The position numbers and the translations under genes were made by a program. Below are positions 1-6,676 of a stretch of 10,062 nt of DNA, piece by piece. Source of the stretch: an uncultured Prevotellaceae bacterium (GTDB lineage: Bacteria; Bacteroidota; Bacteroidia; Bacteroidales; Bacteroidaceae); contig CAMJAO010000057.1 in NCBI GenBank assembly GCA_946403615.1, forward strand, positions 1 through 10,062, written 5' to 3'. The notes beneath the pieces were generated by a model. The model ran no database searches, had not been told where the DNA came from, and saw only the letters and a list, made by a program, of their open reading frames with translations. The number at the start of each line of letters is the position of its first letter. Positions within the stretch are counted from its first letter, which is position 1.

Positions 1-208
1 GGTACACCCCGATTATGACGTGGCAAAGAACATGGGATTCACCAACGAGGACCTGAAGAACATCATGGAGCAAAACCGTCAAGAATTGAACGCGGTACTA
101 CCAGCATACAGCAAATTGTCTTCCATCCGTTTGCAAGACACAGAATTCGAGAAGACACCGAAGAAGAGCATCAAGCGATTCCTGTATCAAAAAGCATGTT
201 TCTTCTAA
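1..208 (+). CDS. AMP-forming long-chain acyl-CoA synthetase, C-terminal end (5' truncated)
   Basis: The reading frame is open from base 2 to a TAA at 206-208, so only about the last 68 residues are present and the true start lies outside the window. The GTG at base 20 is internal, because the frame continues upstream through residues VHPDYD. The tail EFEKTPKKSIKRFLY resembles the C-terminal subdomain of Bacteroidota long-chain fatty acid-CoA ligases of the AMP-binding (ANL) family. In this family a lysine close to the C-terminus takes part in adenylate formation; the lysine in SIKR is the likely equivalent. Such enzymes activate fatty acids with ATP and CoA at the inner face of the membrane. 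The gene converges on the Crp/Fnr-type gene, with a hairpin between them. The family call is fairly safe, but substrate chain length cannot be judged from this fragment. Confidence 0.8.
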   Translation, partial: VHPDYDVAKNMGFTNEDLKNIMEQNRQELNAVLPAYSKLSSIRLQDTEFEKTPKKSIKRFLYQKACFF

Positions 209-214
209 TAACCA

Positions 215-240
215 CCTTTCCCTCCCAATGAGGGTAAAGG
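215..240. other. Small imperfect hairpin after the acyl-CoA synthetase gene
   Basis: CCTTTCCCTC (215-224) pairs with GAGGGTAAAGG (230-240) with one bulged base, around a 5-nt loop. It starts 6 nt after the synthetase stop codon and lies just before the stronger hairpin at 244-288. It may add to transcript-end stability. There is no U-run, so it is not a classic intrinsic terminator alone. Confidence 0.4.
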
Positions 241-243
241 CAG

Positions 244-288
244 TAATCGCAGGCGGGATGACATAATTTGTCATCCCGCCTGCGATTA
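244..288. terminator. Perfect 20-bp hairpin between convergent genes, probable bidirectional terminator
   Basis: TAATCGCAGGCGGGATGACA (244-263) is exactly repeated as its reverse complement at 269-288, with a 5-nt loop TAATT. It sits between the 3' ends of the synthetase gene (+, ends 208) and the Crp/Fnr gene (-, ends 325), the usual place for a shared terminator. No clear U-tract follows on either strand, so the mechanism may be transcript-end protection rather than textbook intrinsic termination. Confidence 0.6.
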
Positions 289-324
289 TACTATATCTCC
301 TCTGCAGAGGAAAACAAAACCAGA

Positions 325-921
325 TTAATCTAGGAGAGTGGCCGCACGCACACGACTGAGCGTCTCCGGAGTCATTTGGAGATAGTTGGCTATATATACC
401 AAAGGTGCGCGGAGAACGACCTGCGGCATGAGTTTACATATTTTCCTGTAACGGTCCTGGGCGGTCTCAAAGCGCACGAGGTCGGCGTGAACCTGTGACA
501 ACATGAGCGATTCCTCCAAGATTTTTCTATATAAGATCTGTATGTTGACATTGTGGAGTGCCACCTCTTCCAGCCGTTTTTTGGGCAAAGCATAAATCAT
601 GGTCGGCTCAAGTGCCTCCATCTGCAGTTTGGTGGGTTCCTCGCGGAAAAGGCTTTCGATACACATGACGATGGAATTGTCGGTACCGATATGTTCCGTA
701 ACTTCTTTATCGGCTTTGTAATAAAACTGCCGCACCAATCCCTTGTCGATGTGATAGATATAACGGCATATCTCACCTTCTTTGAGAATCATTTCGCCCT
801 TCGCGAATTTCATAGGCACAAGCACGCTCTCGAGGGCGTCGAGTTCATCATGAGTCATGGTGCTGTATTTTCTTGCCAGCTCACGTGCGATGTCTCTTGT
901 GTTTCTTGGTAATTCCTTCAT
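325..921 (-). CDS. Crp/Fnr-family transcriptional regulator
   Basis: The product is 198 aa. Residues about 25-120 look like a cyclic-nucleotide-binding-type beta-barrel (FAKGEMILKEGEICRYIYHIDKG is the typical first half). A linking helix follows, then a helix-turn-helix near residues 172-193 (APLVYIANYLQMTPETLSRVR), the common C-terminal signature of Bacteroidota Crp/Fnr proteins. The usual cAMP-contact motif (GE plus R-[AST] in the phosphate-binding cassette) is not visible in residues 75-100, and there is no N-terminal cysteine cluster for an FeS centre. cAMP and FNR-type oxygen sensing are therefore unlikely, and the ligand is unknown. The start is supported by a strong Shine-Dalgarno. The gene lies 55 nt downstream of lepA on the same strand. 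The target genes cannot be inferred from this window. Confidence 0.85.
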   Translation of the reverse strand: MKELPRNTRDIARELARKYSTMTHDELDALESVLVPMKFAKGEMILKEGEICRYIYHIDKGLVRQFYYKADKEVTEHIGTDNSIVMCIESLFREEPTKLQMEALEPTMIYALPKKRLEEVALHNVNIQILYRKILEESLMLSQVHADLVRFETAQDRYRKICKLMPQVVLRAPLVYIANYLQMTPETLSRVRAATLLD

Positions 922-930
922 AGGATGGTA

Positions 931-938
931 TCCTCCTT
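931..938 (-). promoter_or_regulatory. Strong Shine-Dalgarno of the Crp/Fnr gene
   Basis: On the minus strand AAGGAGGA lies about 10 nt before the ATG at 919-921. Such a full match to the anti-SD is unusual here: the other genes in the window start behind A/T-rich leaders without one. It supports this start codon and suggests efficient translation even if the gene is a downstream cistron of lepA. Confidence 0.7.
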
Positions 939-976
939 AGTTATTTTTCTGATTTGATTGTTTAGATGCTAATTTA

Positions 977-2758
977 TCAGTCTAATTTGAGCACGGCGAG
1001 GAAAGCCTTTTGCGGCACCTCGACGTTGCCTATTTGCTTCATGCGTTTTTTACCTTTTTTCTGTTTCTCGAGCAATTTGCGTTTTCTGCTCACATCTCCG
1101 CCATAGCATTTAGCGGTGACATCCTTTCGCACACATTTGATAGTCTCGCGCGCAACGATTTTTGCACCAATGGCAGCTTGTATAGCGATATCAAACTGCT
1201 GACGCGGTATCAACTCTTTCAATTTCTCGCACATTCTCCGCCCGAACGCCACAGCATTGTCCTGATGGGTCAGTGTGGACAGCGCATCGACAGGTTCCCC
1301 ATTGAGCAGGATGTCGAGTTTTGCCAACCGAGAGGGGCGGAAGCCACAGATATGATAGTCGAACGAAGCATATCCCTTTGAAATACTCTTGAGCTTGTCA
1401 TAGAAATCGATGACTATTTCGCCGAGAGGGAGGTAGAAATTGAGTTCCACACGGTTACCGCTGACATACTCCTGATTGATAAGTTCACCACGCTTGTCAA
1501 GACACAATTTCATGATGGGTCCGATGAAATTGGCATTGGTGATAATCGACGCCTTGATATACGGTTCCTCGATATGGTCAATCATGGTCTGATCGGGAAG
1601 TCCGGAGGGATTATGCACCTCTTTCTCCCCACCTTGTTTATCGTAAACCATGTAGGAAACATTGGGCACGGTGGTGATGACATCCATGTCGAACTCACGG
1701 TCTAAGCGCTCCTGAATGATTTCCATGTGGAGCAATCCGAGGAATCCGCAACGGAAACCGAAGCCCAGTGCCACAGACGACTCGGGAGTGAATGACAGTG
1801 ACGCATCGTTGAGTTGCAGTTTTTCAAGCGAGGCCCTCAGATTCTCGTAATCGGTGGGATCGATGGGATAAACACCGGCGAACACCATAGGTTTGACCTC
1901 TTGGAATCCTTCAATGGCTTTGTCGCAGGGCCGGGCTATATGTGTGATGGTATCGCCAACCTTCACCTCCTTTGCATCCTTTATACCGCTTATGATGTAA
2001 CCCACCTCGCCAGTGGACAGCTCTTTGCGGGGAATCATATCCATTTTGAGTACACCTACCTCGTCTGCATCATACTCCATACCGGTGTTGAAGAACTTCA
2101 CCTTGTCGCCTTTGCGGATAGAACCATTAAGGATTTTGAAATAGGCGATAATGCCCCGGAAAGAATTGAACACCGAGTCGAAAATCAATGCTTGAAGCGG
2201 AGCCGCTGGGTCACCCACGGGATGAGGGATGCGCTCAATGACCGCACGCAGGATATCGGGCACGCCCTCGCCAGTTTTTCCCGACGCCCTGATGATATCC
2301 TCACGCTCGCAACCTATGAGATCGATGATTTCATCCTCCACCTCGTCGGGCATAGCTGAAGGCATGTCGATTTTGTTGATGACGGGGATAATTTCGAGGT
2401 TATGGTCAATAGCCATATAGAGGTTCGAGATAGTCTGTGCCTGCACACCTTGTGTGGCATCGACCACGAGCAACGCGCCTTCGCAAGCAGCAATACTACG
2501 CGACACCTCGTATGAGAAATCGACGTGTCCCGGAGTGTCAATCAAATTGAGGATATATTTCTCTCCGTCGAGTTCATATTCCATCTGTATAGCATGGCTT
2601 TTGATGGTAATGCCACGCTCTTTCTCGAGGTCCATGTCGTCGAGCATCTGTCCCTCGGTAATTTGTATGGTGTTGGTGTATTCGAGCAATCTGTCGGCTA
2701 TGGTCGATTTACCATGGTCGATATGCGCGATAATACAGAAATTTCGGATGTGATCCAT
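977..2758 (-). CDS. lepA: Elongation factor 4 (LepA), ribosome-associated GTPase
   Basis: The product is 593 aa, close to the usual length of LepA. GTPase motifs are in order: P-loop AHIDHGKST (residues 11-19), switch I ending RGITIK (48-53), DTPGH (74-78) and NKID (128-131). The C-terminal domain specific to LepA is intact, including the basic stretch VTAKCYGGDVSRKRKLLEKQ followed by KKGKKRMK. This separates it from EF-G, which it otherwise resembles in domains I, II, III and V. The family binds the ribosome and is reported to act on stalled or pretranslocation complexes and in initiation or 30S assembly; the cytosolic role is conserved, while the exact one is debated. The ATG at 2756-2758 is directly preceded by a consensus promoter with a very short leader. 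The Crp/Fnr gene follows and may be co-transcribed. Confidence 0.97.
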   Translation of the reverse strand: MDHIRNFCIIAHIDHGKSTIADRLLEYTNTIQITEGQMLDDMDLEKERGITIKSHAIQMEYELDGEKYILNLIDTPGHVDFSYEVSRSIAACEGALLVVDATQGVQAQTISNLYMAIDHNLEIIPVINKIDMPSAMPDEVEDEIIDLIGCEREDIIRASGKTGEGVPDILRAVIERIPHPVGDPAAPLQALIFDSVFNSFRGIIAYFKILNGSIRKGDKVKFFNTGMEYDADEVGVLKMDMIPRKELSTGEVGYIISGIKDAKEVKVGDTITHIARPCDKAIEGFQEVKPMVFAGVYPIDPTDYENLRASLEKLQLNDASLSFTPESSVALGFGFRCGFLGLLHMEIIQERLDREFDMDVITTVPNVSYMVYDKQGGEKEVHNPSGLPDQTMIDHIEEPYIKASIITNANFIGPIMKLCLDKRGELINQEYVSGNRVELNFYLPLGEIVIDFYDKLKSISKGYASFDYHICGFRPSRLAKLDILLNGEPVDALSTLTHQDNAVAFGRRMCEKLKELIPRQQFDIAIQAAIGAKIVARETIKCVRKDVTAKCYGGDVSRKRKLLEKQKKGKKRMKQIGNVEVPQKAFLAVLKLD

Positions 2759-2781
2759 CTTTATAATATACTTGTAAAGTG

Positions 2782-2813
2782 CAAAATTACAAAAAAATCA
2801 CGAAATGCCCAAA
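2782..2813 (-). promoter_or_regulatory. Bacteroidota-type promoter for lepA
   Basis: Reading the minus strand, TTTG (2813-2810) is followed by a 20-nt spacer and TAATTTTG (2789-2782), matching the -33 TTTG and -7 TAnnTTTG consensus of the Bacteroidota primary sigma factor. The -7 box ends 23 nt before the lepA ATG, so the leader must be short and has no visible Shine-Dalgarno. Confidence 0.75.
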
Positions 2814-2873
2814 CGTTTTTATTATTTCGCCATTATTTTCTGCAAACAAGTACTTAGAATCAGTTAAAAAACT

Positions 2874-2881
2874 TAACTTTG
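2874..2881 (+). promoter_or_regulatory. Probable -7 box for the pectinase gene
   Basis: TAACTTTG matches the TAnnTTTG -7 consensus and lies 42 nt before the ATG at 2924. No TTTG or TTG is found at the expected 19-21 nt upstream spacing (the region reads around GTACTTAG). The promoter is therefore weaker than the lepA one or depends on an activator, which would suit an inducible polysaccharide-degrading gene. That last point is inference. Confidence 0.5.
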
Positions 2882-2923
2882 CAGCATCCAAGAACCAAAG
2901 AGACTCTATAAACAAACTTACTT

Positions 2924-5023
2924 ATGAAACGATTCCTTGTCTTCTTTACAGTCTTTTGGGTCAATGTTATGGCAATGTCAGCCCAGACTATAGACCGAAA
3001 TGCCCTGCGTGAAACCGACCCGGAATTTTTCAAGACGGCAGAAGCGTCGCGGATAGGCGACCAAGTTCTACTATACCAACGTGTTACCGGAGGATGGCCG
3101 AAAAATTTAGACATGGCACGCCATTTGACCGACGAGGAATGGGAAGATGTGCTAAACGACAAGCAACGGCGGGATGATTCCACAACCGACAACGGTGCCA
3201 CCAACATGCAGATGAACTACTTGGCAAGGCTCTATCAGGCCACAGGCGAGCAACGTTATGCCGAAGGATTCCGAAATGGCGTAGATTATCTGCTGAGCGG
3301 ACAGTATGACAATGGCGGATGGCCACAGTTCTGGCCAGACCCTCATGGTTATCAAATACATATCACTTACAATGATGACGCGATGGTGAGCACCATGTCG
3401 CTACTACGTGATATCGCATTCCAAAAAGCACCCTATCAAGGAAAGCTGACCACAGCAGAGCAGAGAAAACAGGCTGCGACAGCGTTTAACAAAGGCATTG
3501 AGTGCATACTGAACACCCAAATTATTGTGAACGGCGAGCCCACAGTATGGTGTCAACAGCACGACCGAGAGACCTTGGCACCAGCTCCCGCCCGCACCTT
3601 TGAGTTAGCATCTTATTGCTCGATGGAGAGCGCTTCGATCATCAAACTGTTGATGGAACTGCCACATCCCGATGAAAGAGTGAAACGCGCAATCCACGGA
3701 GCCATGAAATGGTTTGACTCACATAAACTGACCGGCCTGCGTGTGAGCAGGACGGGGAAGTGGCGCCATCCTGATTCAGAAGTGACATTGATAAAAGATG
3801 ACCAGGCACCTCCACTGTGGGGACGTTACTATGACCTAAAGCACGGTGAACCATTCGTCTGTGACCGCGACGGATTGCCCCGACGCCGTCTGGAAGACAT
3901 CGGTCACGAACGCCGTAACGGCTATGGCTGGTATTCTGACCGTCCAGGGGAACTCTACGGTCTTTATGAACAATGGGCAATGAGACACGATCCAAGCCAC
4001 CGTGTAAAACTAGACCCGAAGGGTAAGGGTATCAACGAAACGGGACTGTTTGATTTCAACGCCATCCCTAAGAAAGACATGAACGATTTCGATGCAATCG
4101 TCAACAACGGCAAGAGCATACAACATGCCATCGAGCAAGCACCGAAGCACCCGGAAAAGCCCTATAAGATATTCATCCGAAAGGGTACCTATGAGCAGAA
4201 AGTGATTATCGACCGGCCAAACATCGTGCTGGTAGGCGAGGACCGCGACAGTACCTTCATCATATTGGCTGAGACCGCTGAGACACGCACCATCAAGGAA
4301 TACAATGGTAAAGAAGTGGGCAATGGAGTAGTCGTGCTGCAAGAAGGTGCAGACGATTGTGTCATCAGCGGACTGACTATTTACAACAATTATGGAGCAA
4401 CCATTGAGAGCACTACAAAACATCAGATGGCAGTATTCGGTCGCGCCACTCGCACCATCATCGTTAACAGCAATATCTGGGCCGACGGCAATGACGCTCT
4501 ATCACTATGGGCACCCGAGGGCAACGGTATGTATTACCATGCCGACCTATATTTACGCTGCCCAGGTGTCGATTTTCTCTGTCCTCGCGGTTGGTGCTAT
4601 GCCACACGATGCCGTTTCTATGGCGACGGGCGTGCTATCCTATGGCATGACGGCCGAGGTGATCCCAAAAAGAAATTGGTAGTAACGAACTCCACCTTCG
4701 ACGCTAAAAGTCCAACCATACTAGGACGTTATCATCACGACTCTCAATTCTATGTGATCAATTGCAAACTGTCGAAACAGATCCTCGACACGAACATCAG
4801 TTATGCCTATACCGACAAAGTGTTGGATCCTTGTCCATGGGGGCAGCGTACTTATTATAATGGTTGTGTGCGAGAAGGAGGGCACGGCGACTGGCTGAAC
4901 GACAATCTAAAAGATGCGCCAGGCCACCCTGTTTATAATGAGATAACTGCCCTTTGGACTTTTGACGGCAAGTGGGATCCAGAGCAACGTCTACGCGAGT
5001 TATGGCATGTGCTGGCGTATTGA
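2924..5023 (+). CDS. Secreted bifunctional pectinase: PL10 pectate lyase fused to CE8 pectin methylesterase
   Basis: The product is 699 aa with a signal peptide at residues 1-20 (MKRFLVFFTVFW core, cleavage likely after MSA). Residues about 30-360 look like pectate lyase family PL10: GGWPKN (56-61), TTDNGAT with D89, GGWPQFWP (131-138), the acidic pair in TYNDDAM (D151, D152), QQHD (211-214) and PARTFE with R224. The spacing of D89, D152 and R224 fits the calcium-binding acids and catalytic arginine described for Cellvibrio Pel10A; this alignment is from memory. Residues about 386-699 look like pectinesterase CE8: GTYEQ (421-425), HQ (500-501), GNDA with D524 as probable acid, GVDF with D550 as probable nucleophile, and LGR with R602. 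The CE8 part would remove methyl esters from homogalacturonan and the PL10 part would cleave it by beta-elimination, in the periplasm or outside the cell. Position 425 is Q where CE8 usually has E. There is no SusC/SusD or other pectin gene in the window. Confidence 0.92.
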   Translation: MKRFLVFFTVFWVNVMAMSAQTIDRNALRETDPEFFKTAEASRIGDQVLLYQRVTGGWPKNLDMARHLTDEEWEDVLNDKQRRDDSTTDNGATNMQMNYLARLYQATGEQRYAEGFRNGVDYLLSGQYDNGGWPQFWPDPHGYQIHITYNDDAMVSTMSLLRDIAFQKAPYQGKLTTAEQRKQAATAFNKGIECILNTQIIVNGEPTVWCQQHDRETLAPAPARTFELASYCSMESASIIKLLMELPHPDERVKRAIHGAMKWFDSHKLTGLRVSRTGKWRHPDSEVTLIKDDQAPPLWGRYYDLKHGEPFVCDRDGLPRRRLEDIGHERRNGYGWYSDRPGELYGLYEQWAMRHDPSHRVKLDPKGKGINETGLFDFNAIPKKDMNDFDAIVNNGKSIQHAIEQAPKHPEKPYKIFIRKGTYEQKVIIDRPNIVLVGEDRDSTFIILAETAETRTIKEYNGKEVGNGVVVLQEGADDCVISGLTIYNNYGATIESTTKHQMAVFGRATRTIIVNSNIWADGNDALSLWAPEGNGMYYHADLYLRCPGVDFLCPRGWCYATRCRFYGDGRAILWHDGRGDPKKKLVVTNSTFDAKSPTILGRYHHDSQFYVINCKLSKQILDTNISYAYTDKVLDPCPWGQRTYYNGCVREGGHGDWLNDNLKDAPGHPVYNEITALWTFDGKWDPEQRLRELWHVLAY

Positions 5024-5047
5024 TTTGAGATTTTATATTGAACAGTT

Positions 5048-5079
5048 TTTGGCTATTTGGCAATAAAACCGTAACTTTG
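5048..5079 (+). promoter_or_regulatory. Bacteroidota-type promoter for the lipoprotein gene
   Basis: TTTG (5048-5051), a 20-nt spacer and TAACTTTG (5072-5079) match the -33/-7 consensus well. The -7 box ends 14 nt before the ATG at 5094, so transcription would begin within a few bases of the start codon. The lipoprotein gene can thus be expressed apart from the pectinase gene 70 nt upstream. Confidence 0.7.
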
Positions 5080-5093
5080 CAAAAAATAAGACT

Positions 5094-5489
5094 ATGAAAA
5101 AGAGTTTGTTGATAATATTGTCGGCAATATGTCTGACAGGATGTTTTGAGAGTATGGAGGACCGTGCAGAACGCGAAGCCAAGGAATATACAGAAAGAAA
5201 CTGCCCCACCCCTCCAGACAACAACACGATATTAGACAGTCTGACATTTGACAAGGCGACAAAAACGTTTTGCCACCACCAAAGACTGATAGATGCGGCT
5301 GATGTCAGCGCTAATGTATTTGAATCGAAACGTGCGCAGATGCATGAGGGCTTGACGGGTGAAGTGCGAGCCAACCTGCACTATAAAATCTATGTGGAGG
5401 AAGGATATAACTTCGCTTTCCTCTGCCGTTCAGGGAGTACCGGTGAGGTTGTGTTTCTGGATACCATAAAAAATCAAGAGATAAAATAA
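5094..5489 (+). CDS. Small putative lipoprotein of unknown function
   Basis: The product is 131 aa. It begins with a lipoprotein signal peptide (MKKSLLIILSAICLTGC) whose lipobox LTGC places the lipidated cysteine at residue 17. A charged, probably helical stretch follows (residues 19-35, rich in E, R and K), then NCPTPPDNNT (36-45) and a mixed C-terminal part without clear repeats. Two further cysteines (37 and 60) could form a disulfide in the periplasm. I do not recognise a named domain; similar short NCPTP-containing lipoproteins are, as far as I recall, found as hypothetical proteins in Prevotella and Bacteroides. It would be anchored in the outer or inner membrane. It shares strand with the pectinase but has its own promoter, so a functional link is only possible. 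There is no clear Shine-Dalgarno. Confidence 0.75.
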   Translation: MKKSLLIILSAICLTGCFESMEDRAEREAKEYTERNCPTPPDNNTILDSLTFDKATKTFCHHQRLIDAADVSANVFESKRAQMHEGLTGEVRANLHYKIYVEEGYNFAFLCRSGSTGEVVFLDTIKNQEIK

Positions 5490-5524
5490 GGAATTTACTT
5501 CATAAGACCCATCCTAAATACCCA

Positions 5525-5571
5525 ACCCTGCCCTCGAAAAGCACCCACCCCGACCCTCCAAAAGGGAGGGT
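5525..5571. repeat. C-rich intergenic repeat with small hairpin
   Basis: The stretch holds two related units, ACCCTGCCCTCGAAAAG (5525-5541) and ACCCCGACCCTCCAAAAG (5547-5564), in an unusually C-rich plus strand. The second unit ends in a perfect hairpin, ACCCTCC (5553-5559) with GGAGGGT (5565-5571). It lies between the lipoprotein stop codon and the terminator at 5624. It is most likely a degenerate intergenic repeat or mRNA 3' structure rather than part of a gene. Confidence 0.45.
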
Positions 5572-5623
5572 GAACGGAAAGATAAAAGAGATGGATTTTT
5601 ATTTAAGCCGAATTTGGTTAAAA

Positions 5624-5656
5624 ACAAAAAAAGCGGGTTAAACCCGCTTTTTTTGT
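5624..5656. terminator. Bidirectional intrinsic terminator
   Basis: A GC-rich stem GCGGG/CCCGC (5633-5637, 5643-5647) is flanked by seven A on the left and seven T on the right, giving a perfect 16-nt inverted repeat (5624-5639 with 5641-5656). It therefore ends in a U-run on both strands. It serves the lipoprotein gene from the left and the TSCPD gene from the right, whose stop codon (5663-5661) lies only 4 nt away. Confidence 0.9.
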
Positions 5657-5660
5657 GATG

Positions 5661-5924
5661 TTAACTTTTCATCAACTCATCGATGGCGCGTGTGAGTTGG
5701 TCTGGACATGATGTAGGTTTGTACCCGCATCGAATGCCCTGAAGTTTTTCTTTGACCTTATCAACATGCATTCCACGGACCAGCGAACAGATACCCTGAA
5801 GATTGCCATTGCAACCTCCTGTGAAATGCACCTGCTGGATGATGCCGTTTTCATCTACATCGAGGTCGATGTATTGACTACATGTGCCTTGTGTTTTGTA
5901 AGTAATGTGCCTGATTTCCTCCAT
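5661..5924 (-). CDS. TSCPD-domain protein (TIGR03905-type)
   Basis: The product is 87 aa and is essentially one domain. It carries the eponymous TSCPDQL motif at residues 71-77. The other family hallmarks are GTCSQ (C15), FTGGCNGNLQGI (C38) and a downstream C46, with C66 in RCGYKPTSCPD (five cysteines in all). TSCPD domains also occur at the C-terminus of some ribonucleotide reductases. The free-standing small proteins have no firmly known function, although the conserved cysteines suggest metal or thiol chemistry; that is inference. The ATG lies 3 nt after the yebC stop, so translation is probably coupled and the gene is the last cistron of pheT-yebC-TSCPD. The intrinsic terminator begins 4 nt after its stop codon. 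Confidence 0.88.
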   Translation of the reverse strand: MEEIRHITYKTQGTCSQYIDLDVDENGIIQQVHFTGGCNGNLQGICSLVRGMHVDKVKEKLQGIRCGYKPTSCPDQLTRAIDELMKS

Positions 5925-5927
5925 GAC

Positions 5928-6659
5928 TTACTCTGCAGCAGGTTTCATATTTGTGTAAACTGTCTGCACATCGTCGAACTCCTCGAGTTTTTCTACCATT
6001 TTGTCAATAGTCTCGCGTTGTTCTTCGGTCACGTCTTTCAAGTCGTTTGGGATGCGAGTAAACTCAGCACCGGTCACCTCATATCCCTGGCTCTCAAGAT
6101 GTTTCTGGATTTCTCCGAAACTCTTCGGGTCACCATAGATGGTGATTTCACCAGCCTCCTCGTCCTCATCGAACTCATCTTCCACGCCATAGTCAATCAG
6201 GTCGAGAATCATCTCGTCCATGTCCATGTCATCCTTCTTTTTGAAGGTGAAAACGCACTTGTGATCGAACAGGAACGAAAGCGAGCCCTGAGTGCCAAGG
6301 TTACCACTGTACTTGTTGAAGACTGAGCGAACGTCAGCCACCGTACGTGTAGTGTTGTCAGTCAGCGTATCGACAAAGATAGCCACTCCATGAGGTCCGT
6401 ATCCCTCGTATGATACCTCTTTGTACTCGCTCTGGTCTTTACCCATCGCATTTTTGATAGCACGCTCGATGTTGTCCTTCGGCATGTTCTCGCGCTTTGC
6501 ATTAGCGATGATGGCACGTAAAGTGGGGTTGTTCTCCGGTTCCGGACCACCAGCCTTGACAGCAATAGCGATTTGCTTACCAATTTTCGTGAAAGTGCGG
6601 GCCATGTGGCCCCATCTCTTCAGTTTTGTTGCTTTACGATATTCAAATGCTCTTCCCAT
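5928..6659 (-). CDS. yebC: YebC/PmpR (TACO1) family protein
   Basis: The product is 243 aa, a usual family length. It begins MGRAFEYRKATKLKRWGHMARTF, the Bacteroidota form of the YebC N-terminus. NPTLRAIIANAKRENMPKDN (residues about 44-63) and the central YEGYGPHGVAIFVDTLTDN are diagnostic for the family, and an acidic DEDEEAGE segment lies in the second half. YebC proteins were first called DNA-binding regulators (PmpR). The mitochondrial homologue TACO1 acts in translation, and newer work also points to a role at the ribosome, for example at proline-rich stretches. The position 91 nt after pheT fits a translation role. There is no Shine-Dalgarno; the leader is A/T-rich. The upstream gap contains a hairpin and repeat. 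Confidence 0.95.
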   Translation of the reverse strand: MGRAFEYRKATKLKRWGHMARTFTKIGKQIAIAVKAGGPEPENNPTLRAIIANAKRENMPKDNIERAIKNAMGKDQSEYKEVSYEGYGPHGVAIFVDTLTDNTTRTVADVRSVFNKYSGNLGTQGSLSFLFDHKCVFTFKKKDDMDMDEMILDLIDYGVEDEFDEDEEAGEITIYGDPKSFGEIQKHLESQGYEVTGAEFTRIPNDLKDVTEEQRETIDKMVEKLEEFDDVQTVYTNMKPAAE

Positions 6660-6676
6660 ATTTTAATACTAATGTT

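Noticed and set aside
1814..2359. A 181-codon plus-strand frame opposite lepA, with other antisense frames at 1010-1381 and 553-912
   Set aside because: They are shadows of lepA and the Crp/Fnr gene, with no domain and no expression signals.
5094..5489. Lipoprotein as a SusD-like or pectin-binding surface protein
   Set aside because: At 131 aa it is far too short for SusD, has no TPR-like helices and no carbohydrate-binding module that I can recognise.
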